A stretch of 35,670 bases of DNA from Gallionella sp. UBA4737. Its GTDB lineage: Bacteria > Pseudomonadota > Gammaproteobacteria > Burkholderiales > Gallionellaceae. The notes beneath the pieces were generated by a model that was given only the letters and a program-made list of their open reading frames with translations, was not told the origin of the DNA and searched no databases. The translations under genes were made by a program, and so were the position numbers. The stretch lies in contig DHIV01000090.1 in assembly GCA_002403995.1 (NCBI GenBank), positions 2,594 through 38,263 on the forward strand, read 5' to 3'. Each line of letters starts with the position of its first letter. Position 1 is the stretch's first letter. Of the stretch, positions 22,486 through 28,453 are shown piece after piece.

Positions 22486-24810
22486 CTACACCGCTGTCAG
22501 CTTGGCATACTCCAACGCCAACCACTTCACCCCGGCTTTGCGGAAATTCACCTGCACGCGCGCATCCGCGCCGCTGCCTTCGAGGTTGACGATCATGCCT
22601 TCACCAAACTTGGTGTGGAATACCGCCTGACCGCTGCGCCACTCCAACCCCTCCCGGCCTCCCCTTATCAGGGGAGGAGAATTTGCTTCCCCCCTGACAA
22701 GGGGGGATCGAGGGGGGTTGGGGGTTTGTTGGGAATAACCAAAGGAACTTCGCCCACTCACCCTCGGCGTGATCCAATGCAACAGATTGTCCGGCAGCTC
22801 GCTCAGAAAACTCGATGCCATGCCGTAACTCACCTGCCCGTGCAGCATGCGGCTTTGCGCGAAGCTGAGATACAGCCTGCGCCGCGCGCGCGTGATCGCC
22901 ACATACATCAGGCGGCGTTCTTCATCCAGCCCGCCATCGGTATCGATACTGTTCTGGTGCGGGAACAGGCCTTGTTCCAGCCCGGTGATGAAGACGGTGT
23001 GAAACTCCAGTCCCTTGGATGCATGCACCGTCATCAGGTGCAGCGCATCATCCTGATCACCCGCCTGGTGTTCGCCCGCTTCCAGCGAGGCGTGGGCCAG
23101 GAATGCGGCCAGGCTGTCATCCTCGTTCTCATGCACGAACAGCGTCGCCGCGTTGACCAGCTCGTTCAGGTTTTCCAGCCGTTCTTCCGCTTCACGTTTC
23201 TTCGCGCCGGTTTCGTTCTGGTAATGCGCGGTCAGGCCGCTGTGTTCCAGCACATGGTCGATGATCTCGGGGAGCGGGAGGGTGGAGCCGGAGGCTCCGG
23301 GCACCCCCCGGCCTACCCCTTGCGGGTGCAGCGGTAACTCGCGCGTCGCGCTGCGCAGCGACTCGATCAGCGCGACAAAGGTCTGCACCTTCCCACCAGC
23401 GCGTGCGGCAGCATCGAACAAAGTCGTATTGTTCTGCTTAGCCACTCCCTGCAACTGTTCGATGCTGCGCGCGCCGATGCCGCGTGTCGGGAAATTGATG
23501 ATACGCAGCAGCGCGTTGTCGTCACCGGTATTTTCCATCAGGCGCAGATAGGCCAGCGCGTGCTTGATCTCCTGCCGTTCGAAAAAACGCAGGCCGCCAT
23601 ACACGCGGTACGACAACCCTGCGGAAACCAGCGCATGTTCCAGCACGCGCGATTGCGCGTTGGAACGGTACAGCAGCGCGATCTCTTTGAGATTTATGCC
23701 TTCGGATTTCAACTGCCGGATTTCATCGACGATGAACGCGGCCTCGTCCACATCGGTCGCGGCCTCATACACGCGCAACTGCTCGCCGCCGCTTTCTGAT
23801 GTCCACAGGTTCTTGCCGAGGCGGTTGCGGTTGCGGCTGATCAGCGCGTTCGCGGCGTCGAGGATGTTGGCGTGCGAGCGGTAGTTCTGCTCCAGCTTGA
23901 TGACGTTCTCGACATGAAAATCGCGCAACAGCTCCTGCATGTTGCCCACGTTCGCGCCGCGGAACGCGTAGATCGACTGGTCGTCGTCGCCCACCGCAAA
24001 GATTGAAGATTGCCTTTCACTATCGCTTCCTCTCCCTCCGGGGGAGGATTGAGGTGGGGGTCTGCGATATTCGCCTGCACCCGCCAGCAGCTTCAGCCAA
24101 CGGTACTGCAACGGGTTGGTGTCCTGAAACTCGTCCACCAGGATGTGTTTGAAGCGCTCCTGGTAGTGCTCGCGAATAGCGGCGTTGCGCGACAACAACT
24201 CATAGCAGCGCAGCAGCAACTCGGAAAAATCCACCACGCCTTCGCGCTGGCACTGCGCATCATACTTGGCAAAGATTTCCACCTTGCGCCGCGTGTATGG
24301 GTCGTAGGCTTCCACCTCATGCGCGCGCAATCCCTGTTCCTTGCTGCCGCTGATGAAGTTCTGCATCTCGCGCGGCGGATACTTCTCGTCGTCCACATTC
24401 ATCGCTTTCATCAGTCGCTTGATCGCGGAAAGCTGGTCGCCGCTGTCGAGTATCTGGAAGGTCTGCGGCAGATTCGCCTCGCGGTAATGCGCGCGCAACA
24501 TGCGGTTGCACAGCCCGTGAAACGTGCCTATCCACAAGCCGCGCGTGTTGATCCCTGTCCTGAGCGTCGTCGAAGGAGGCAGCATCGCCGACAAGCGCGT
24601 GCGCATTTCATTTGCCGCCTTGTTGGTGAACGTGACGGCTAGAATACTATGCGGACTGACCGCACCGGTGTTGATCAGATACGCGATGCGTGTGGTCAGC
24701 ACGCGCGTCTTGCCGCTGCCCGCGCCCGCCAGGATCAGCGCGGACTGGTGTGGCAGGGTGACGGCTTGGCGTTGTTCGGGGTTTAGACCGGAAAGCAGGG
24801 AAGAAGTCAT
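22486..24810 (-). CDS. uvrD: UvrD/Rep-type DNA helicase with repeat-derived inserts
   Basis: This SF1 3'-5' helicase acts in excision and mismatch repair. The 774 residues carry Walker A LAGAGSGKTR, ILVDEFQDTNPLQYRW, VGDDDQSIYAFRGA, LEQNYRS, MTVHASKGLEFHTVF and MYVAITRARRRLYL. A Tudor-like end (VFHTKFGEGMIVNLEG) completes the family layout. ATG 24808-24810 starts the conserved SSLLSGLNPEQRQAV; longer frames run into the upstream gap. A CATAAT box lies about 7 bases before the ATG, so the mRNA may be nearly leaderless. Four insertions coded by palindromic repeat DNA interrupt the protein in loops, all in frame, and are listed separately. A truncated second copy of the 5' end lies 2.2 kb away. 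Confidence 0.95.
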   Translation of the reverse strand: MTSSLLSGLNPEQRQAVTLPHQSALILAGAGSGKTRVLTTRIAYLINTGAVSPHSILAVTFTNKAANEMRTRLSAMLPPSTTLRTGINTRGLWIGTFHGLCNRMLRAHYREANLPQTFQILDSGDQLSAIKRLMKAMNVDDEKYPPREMQNFISGSKEQGLRAHEVEAYDPYTRRKVEIFAKYDAQCQREGVVDFSELLLRCYELLSRNAAIREHYQERFKHILVDEFQDTNPLQYRWLKLLAGAGEYRRPPPQSSPGGRGSDSERQSSIFAVGDDDQSIYAFRGANVGNMQELLRDFHVENVIKLEQNYRSHANILDAANALISRNRNRLGKNLWTSESGGEQLRVYEAATDVDEAAFIVDEIRQLKSEGINLKEIALLYRSNAQSRVLEHALVSAGLSYRVYGGLRFFERQEIKHALAYLRLMENTGDDNALLRIINFPTRGIGARSIEQLQGVAKQNNTTLFDAAARAGGKVQTFVALIESLRSATRELPLHPQGVGRGVPGASGSTLPLPEIIDHVLEHSGLTAHYQNETGAKKREAEERLENLNELVNAATLFVHENEDDSLAAFLAHASLEAGEHQAGDQDDALHLMTVHASKGLEFHTVFITGLEQGLFPHQNSIDTDGGLDEERRLMYVAITRARRRLYLSFAQSRMLHGQVSYGMASSFLSELPDNLLHWITPRVSGRSSFGYSQQTPNPPRSPLVRGEANSPPLIRGGREGLEWRSGQAVFHTKFGEGMIVNLEGSGADARVQVNFRKAGVKWLALEYAKLTAV
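22644..22725. repeat. compound palindrome inside uvrD (C-terminal insert)
   Basis: Two nested hairpins lie in the coding frame: 22658-22677 (CCTCCCC, 6-base loop, GGGGAGG) and 22689-22706 (six C, 6-base loop, six G). Outer arms CCAACCCCTC and GAGGGGGGTTGG also pair. They are translated as a Pro/Gly/Arg-rich insert (TPNPPRSPLVRGEANSP) just before the C-terminal Tudor-like segment. This is the style of CCCCTCCC repeats usually seen between genes. Confidence 0.75.
23262..23338. repeat. GC-rich palindromic insert inside uvrD (2B region)
   Basis: It contains a perfect 6-bp stem with a 3-base loop (GGAGCC-GGA-GGCTCC, 23284-23298) followed by CACCCCCCGGCCTACCCC. It is translated as a Gly/Pro-rich stretch (PQGVGRGVPGASGSTLPL) between ELPLH and PEIIDHVLEHSG, where other UvrD proteins are shorter. 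The exact insert edges are uncertain. Confidence 0.6.
24012..24066. repeat. palindromic insert inside uvrD (before motif III)
   Basis: The segment CTCTCCCTCCGGGGGAGG followed by ATTGAGGTGGGGGT resembles CCTCTCCC/GGGAGAGG intergenic repeats. It is translated as RRPPPQSSPGGRGSDSERQS between LLAGAGEY and SIFAVGDDDQS, where UvrD normally has only a few residues. The edges are approximate. Confidence 0.65.
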
Positions 24811-24828
24811 AGCAAGATTATGCCACAG
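24520..24828. repeat. direct repeat, copy A (intact uvrD 5' end)
   Basis: This is the start of functional uvrD plus about 18 bases upstream, including a CATAAT promoter-like box. It aligns with 27011-27295 in the same orientation. Length is 309 against 285 bases, and the difference is exactly the 24-base insertion, so I see no other indel. Several substitutions separate the copies (about 7 of 88 residues differ). The cassette lies between the two. Confidence 0.85.
24554..24577. repeat. 24-base in-frame repeat insertion in uvrD
   Basis: A 24-base segment (CCTGTCCTGAGCGTCGTCGA plus four more bases) codes for PSTTLRTG between SAMLP and INTRGLW. The broken uvrD copy at 27011-27277 lacks exactly this segment (SAMLP-INARGLW). 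It resembles the CCTGTCCTGAGC...GTCGAAGG repeat widespread between bacterial genes. The insertion edges may shift by a base or two. Confidence 0.85.
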
Positions 24829-24990
24829 GGGGGGTGTGTTCTTTAACATTGGGCACGAATGCATGAGAAAGAACGGGCACCGAAACGCCCATTCCGTATC
24901 CGTGCTCATTTAGGGCTTTGTTACCGACAGCCCTCATCATCGGAATACCTGATACAGTTTGCTTCCTCCAGAACGAAACTTAAAGGAATG

Positions 24991-26241
24991 ATGAAAGTCT
25001 GCATTCATCGCGGAACACAAGAAGTCGGTGGAACCTGCATCGAAATCGAGTCTCAAGGAAAAAGAATTGCACTAGACGTCGGACTTCCGTTGGAGGCTGC
25101 CGACTCGATCGAAAGCCTCCCCAGTGTGGATGGGTTCCGGGAGCGAAATGAATCGCTGCTGGCGGTCGTAATCTCTCATCCTCATCTGGATCATTATGGG
25201 CTGGCTCGCTATCTTCTTCCCGACACACAAATGATTATGGGGGCGGCAACTGAACGTATCCTCAAAGCTTCCACTCTCTTTACACCGACGGGAATGGAAT
25301 TTAGAAATGTCCTTCATCTCGAAGCCGGTAAGCCGCTCCCCATTGGACCATTTACTATCACGCCGTATCTGAACGATCACTCCGCATACGACGCTTATTC
25401 GCTGCTTATTTCCGCGGAGGGGAAACGGTTGTTTTATTCTGGTGATTTCAGAGGGCATGGCCGGAAAGCCACACTCTTTGAGCAATTTTTGAAACACCCG
25501 CCATCCGATGTGGATGTGCTACTGATGGAAGGAACCACGATTGGGCGTTCGGACTCCGAAGCCGAGCCTAAGACCGAGCAAGAGCTTGAACAGTGCTTTC
25601 GTGAGCACATCGACGATAGCAAAGGGATGGTATTAGTGTGGACTTCTGGGCAGAACATTGATCGGCTCGTCACCGTGTACAAAGCTTGCAAGAAATCGGG
25701 CCGGCAGCTCATTCTGGACATGTACACAGCGGAGATTCTTCGGGCCACCGGAAATTCAAACCTTCCTCAGGCGGATTGGAAGGGGGTCAAAGTCTTTCTC
25801 CCTGATTCGCAGAGGAGACAAATCATCAAGAACCAGCAATTCAAGCTTGCTGAGCGGTATAAACCTTATCGCATCTATCCGAAGCAATTGGCGGTCGAGG
25901 CCGCTCGTTCCGTTATGCTGTTTCGTCCATCGATGATGCGCGATCTTGAGAAAGCTAAATGTTTGCAAGAAGCCAAACTCATCTATTCCCTCTGGCCCGG
26001 CTACTTGAAGCGAGAGGAGCTCCGTTCGTTTCATGGATGGCTGGACAAGCGCAGCATACCGCTCGTGCATTGCCACACCTCCGGTCATGCCTCACCGCAG
26101 GATTTACAACGATACGCGAATGCAATCTCGCCTAAGATGCTGGTCCCCATTCATTCGTTTGCAACCAAACGGTTCAAGGATTTTTTCGAGAATGTTAATA
26201 TGAAAGAAGATGGTCAATGGTGGGAGGTGCCTCATGACTGA
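24991..26241 (+). CDS. MBL-fold beta-CASP (RNase J-like) nuclease
   Basis: The 416-residue protein is a metallo-beta-lactamase-fold hydrolase. The zinc motif is H63-P-H65-L-D67-H68, followed by H130 (NDHSAYD) and D152 (YSGDFRGHG). The middle and C-terminus look like a beta-CASP domain, with E180 (LLMEGTT), TSGQNIDRLVTVYKA, HTSGH (H362, H366) and H388 in PIHSF. This resembles RNase J/CPSF nucleases but lacks their C-terminal domain, and the genes around it give no housekeeping link. ATG 24991 is chosen; ATG 24988 abuts the AAAGGA ribosome-binding site too closely. Its stop overlaps the next gene by 8 bases. RNA or DNA cleavage is likely from the fold, but the target is unknown. It is divergent from uvrD and low in GC, hence probably acquired. 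Confidence 0.8.
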   Translation: MKVCIHRGTQEVGGTCIEIESQGKRIALDVGLPLEAADSIESLPSVDGFRERNESLLAVVISHPHLDHYGLARYLLPDTQMIMGAATERILKASTLFTPTGMEFRNVLHLEAGKPLPIGPFTITPYLNDHSAYDAYSLLISAEGKRLFYSGDFRGHGRKATLFEQFLKHPPSDVDVLLMEGTTIGRSDSEAEPKTEQELEQCFREHIDDSKGMVLVWTSGQNIDRLVTVYKACKKSGRQLILDMYTAEILRATGNSNLPQADWKGVKVFLPDSQRRQIIKNQQFKLAERYKPYRIYPKQLAVEAARSVMLFRPSMMRDLEKAKCLQEAKLIYSLWPGYLKREELRSFHGWLDKRSIPLVHCHTSGHASPQDLQRYANAISPKMLVPIHSFATKRFKDFFENVNMKEDGQWWEVPHD

Positions 26242-26962
26242 TTCAAGCATTCTGGATGGTATGGACAACGTAATTAACGAGGCGTTGGGGCTCGAGAAAG
26301 AGCGCATCAAATATGAATCCAAGAAAAGATGTCAGATATTCTCAAAAGGAAAAGAGCCTGAGTTCGACGGGCAAGCACTCGTTCAGAAGATTCTTGCGCA
26401 AATCGAATCAAACTGGCACCAAGGAAAATCTCGTTCCACCGAGAACTGGCGATGGGGGCCAAAGCGTGGCGAATTAAAAACGAAAAGCGAAGAAGTTATT
26501 CTTGAGAGATGGATTGTTCGGACGATGGGTAACGATTGGATGAATCAAGTTCCTGTAGCTTCGGGATTGACGGCCAGCCGTAGCGCGGGCGGGCGTCGAG
26601 CCATCGATCTCGTTCATCGGTGTGGGGATGGGTGGTACGAGTTCATTGAACTAAAGGTTAACGACGGTGCAGGCGCACCCCTGTACGCCGCGATGGAAAT
26701 CTTGCAATATGGTGTCCTGTACATATTTTCTCGGAAGCACGCAGCGACGTTAGGGTACAAGCAGACAGATATGTTTGAAGCGCCTGGCATCCATCTGAAA
26801 GTACTGGCTCCGGCAAATTACTATGATGGATATCATCTTTCATGGCTGGAGGACGGCATAAATAGTGGGCTTGCGAATTTTCTGGCCGAAGGAGATCGCG
26901 GATTTAAGATGAATTTCAAGTTTGAGTTCTTGTCACGTTCTCCAGTTGAATGGAAAGCGTAG
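26234..26962 (+). CDS. PD-(D/E)XK-like nuclease, unknown family
   Basis: The 242-residue protein has a PD-(D/E)XK-type core: D125 in RRAIDLVHR, then after 13 residues E139-L-K141 in EFIELKVNDG, followed by a helix with Gln (AAMEILQYGVLYIF). An upstream Glu-rich helix (TKSEEVILERWIV) could supply the motif I acid. Both ends (about residues 1-75 and 185-242) are unfamiliar. The ATG lies inside the stop of the MBL gene (ATGACTGA overlap, 8 bases) with GGAGG 6-7 bases upstream, so the two are translationally coupled and probably made in fixed ratio. I do not recognise the family beyond the fold pattern. A nuclease partner in a defence-like pair is inference. Confidence 0.65.
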   Translation: MTDSSILDGMDNVINEALGLEKERIKYESKKRCQIFSKGKEPEFDGQALVQKILAQIESNWHQGKSRSTENWRWGPKRGELKTKSEEVILERWIVRTMGNDWMNQVPVASGLTASRSAGGRRAIDLVHRCGDGWYEFIELKVNDGAGAPLYAAMEILQYGVLYIFSRKHAATLGYKQTDMFEAPGIHLKVLAPANYYDGYHLSWLEDGINSGLANFLAEGDRGFKMNFKFEFLSRSPVEWKA

Positions 26963-27010
26963 GTATGACGGGCCTTGTTCACAACCTTTATCAATCACTT
27001 AATTGCGAAA

Positions 27011-27277
27011 AAACGTGCCGATCCACAAGCCGCGCGCGTTGATCGGCAACATCGCCGAAAGGCGCGTGAGCATTTCCTTGGCCGCCTTGTTGGTGAACGT
27101 CACCGCCAGTATGCTGTGCGGGCTGACTTGGCCGGTGCTGATCAGATAAGCGATGCGCGTGGTCAGCACGCGCGTCTTGCCGCTGCCCGCCCCGGCGAGG
27201 ATCAGCGCGGACTGGCGCGGCAGGGTGACGGCTTGACGTTGTTCGGGATTGAGACCGGAAAGCAGGGAAGACTTCAT
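27011..27277 (-). pseudogene. truncated duplicate of the uvrD 5' end
   Basis: It starts at ATG 27275-27277 and codes for about 88 residues nearly identical to the UvrD N-terminus (MKSSLLSGLNPEQRQAV, LAGAGSGKTRVLTTRIAYL). It then breaks off after RGLWIGTF, where the true protein continues with HGLCNRML; an open tail of three foreign residues ends at 26999. Homology continues upstream to about 27295, through the CATAAT box. It has Walker A but no other helicase motif, so it cannot be a working helicase. It lacks the 24-base insert of the intact copy. Confidence 0.9.
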
Positions 27278-27362
27278 TGCGGGATTATGCCACAGCGTTT
27301 GTTCCAGACGTCGCAGTGTGATACGGGAACCCGTGTCCTACGTTTGTCTTTTCGCAAATCAA

Positions 27363-27390
27363 CTGGGGACAGATTTTCATCTGCCCCCAG
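27363..27390. repeat. hairpin repeat downstream of prk
   Basis: Arms CTGGGGACAGAT (27363-27374) and 27379-27390 pair over 12 positions with one mismatch and a TTTC loop. The TGGGGACAGAT...ATCTG.CCCC type is a common extragenic palindrome in betaproteobacteria. It sits 30 bases past the prk stop and may end prk transcription, but no clear U-run follows on the minus strand. A smaller imperfect hairpin lies at 27320-27337. Confidence 0.55.
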
Positions 27391-27420
27391 TATAATTCTT
27401 CGCTGGTCCTTTTATTTCTT

Positions 27421-28314
27421 CTATTTCTTCTTGTTCTCGATCATGTTGTGCATGATAGGCGCAAGAATGATCTCCATCGCGTGGCTCATCTTGCCGCCCG
27501 GCACCACCAAAGTATTGGCGCGTGACATGAAAGAGTTGGGGATCATCGCGAGCATATAGGGGAAGTCCACGCCCTTGGGGTCGCGGAAGCGCACCACCAC
27601 AAAACTTTCATCAGGTGTCGGGATGTCGCGCGCGATGAACGGATTGGAGGTATCCACGGTCGCCACACGCTGGAAATTAATGTGGGTGCGCGAGAATTGC
27701 GGGGTGATGTATTTGATGTAGTCAGGCATGCGGCGCATGATGGTTTCCACCGTTGCTTCAGCCGAATAACCACGTTCTGCTCCGTCGCGGTGTATCTTTT
27801 GTATCCATTCCAGGTTGACCACCGGTACCACACCGATACCCAGGTCTACATATTTAGCCACATCGACCTTACCATTATCGGTAGCCAAGCCATGCAGGCC
27901 TTCATAGAACAGCAGGTCGGAATCCTTCTCGATGTCTTCCCACGGGGTAAAAGTCCCGGGCTTCAGGTCTTTCAGCTTGAAATGCTTATTGTGCTGTTCG
28001 GCCTCGGCTTCGCTATGCACGTAGTAGCGGCGCTTGCACATGCCGGTTTTACCGTAGGTCTTGAAGGTTTCTTCGATCTTGTCGAAGTGGTTGGCCTCCG
28101 GGCCGAAGTGGCTGAAGCTGTTATTGCCGGCCTTGGCAGCTGCTGCGGCGGCGGCGCGAAACGCCATGCGGTCCAGGCTGTGCAGGCTGTCCCCTTCAAT
28201 GACCGCAGCGGTGATCTTTTCACGGCGGAAGATATTTTCAAAGGCACGTTTTACCGTAGTGGTGCCTGCGCCGGACGAGCCGGTCACTGCAATCACGGGA
28301 TGCTTGCGGGACAT
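27421..28314 (-). CDS. prk: phosphoribulokinase
   Basis: This enzyme makes ribulose-1,5-bisphosphate for Rubisco, so the organism probably fixes CO2 by the Calvin cycle. The 297 residues match the proteobacterial type I enzyme. The P-loop is VTGSSGAGTTTVKRAF (residues 10-25), followed by IEGDSLHSLDR, HFGPEANHFD and FYEGLHGL, all family motifs. AGGAG lies 8 bases before ATG 28312-28314. It stands alone and divergent from leuS; Rubisco and other cbb genes are outside the window. The 139-base gap to leuS holds a perfect dyad described separately. Confidence 0.96.
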   Translation of the reverse strand: MSRKHPVIAVTGSSGAGTTTVKRAFENIFRREKITAAVIEGDSLHSLDRMAFRAAAAAAAKAGNNSFSHFGPEANHFDKIEETFKTYGKTGMCKRRYYVHSEAEAEQHNKHFKLKDLKPGTFTPWEDIEKDSDLLFYEGLHGLATDNGKVDVAKYVDLGIGVVPVVNLEWIQKIHRDGAERGYSAEATVETIMRRMPDYIKYITPQFSRTHINFQRVATVDTSNPFIARDIPTPDESFVVVRFRDPKGVDFPYMLAMIPNSFMSRANTLVVPGGKMSHAMEIILAPIMHNMIENKKK

Positions 28315-28382
28315 AGTGAATTCTCCTGAGGGGATTTATAAAAATTTTGAGCGGCAATTCTAGCAGAATGCCCACCCTTTAA

Positions 28383-28419
28383 TATAGCGGCCATATGCAG
28401 GATTAATGATGCCGCTATA
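28383..28419. promoter_or_regulatory. dyad overlapping a -10-like box between prk and leuS
   Basis: TATAGCGGC (28383-28391) and GCCGCTATA (28411-28419) are perfect 9-base inverted copies, 19 bases apart. The right arm overlaps a TATAAT at 28416-28421, a plausible leuS -10 box, though no good -35 is seen. The dyad could be an operator or, if transcribed, a leader hairpin. No regulator can be assigned. Confidence 0.4.
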
Positions 28420-28453
28420 ATGACGGCTTGTCCGAACCAACGCCAATAACAAT

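Larger units (their letters stand above)
24829..27010. mobile_element. candidate genomic-island cassette inserted at the uvrD 5' end
   Basis: About 2.2 kb with lower GC than its flanks (sampled 60-base lines at about 43-55% against 65% in a leuS line) is bounded by direct copies of the uvrD 5' end. It carries two overlapping plus-strand nuclease-like genes and nothing else I can call. No integrase, transposase or terminal inverted repeat is visible, so the entry route is unknown. Homologous recombination with donor DNA that carried its own uvrD start would explain the diverged duplicate. The region 24829-24990 before the first gene holds the divergent promoters, but I cannot place them. Confidence 0.6.

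Noticed and set aside
24811..24990. N-terminal extensions of uvrD and of the MBL gene that overlap one another
   Set aside because: Conserved sequence begins at 24810 (uvrD) and 24991 (MBL); the extensions are low-complexity readings of the divergent gap.
24829..27010. Cassette as a restriction-modification, toxin-antitoxin or CRISPR-linked system
   Set aside because: No methyltransferase, specificity subunit, small antitoxin-like gene, Cas protein or repeat array is present between the direct repeats.
24829..27010. Cassette as a prophage or transposon
   Set aside because: I found no integrase, transposase, terminal inverted repeat or tRNA target; only the uvrD direct repeats mark its edges.
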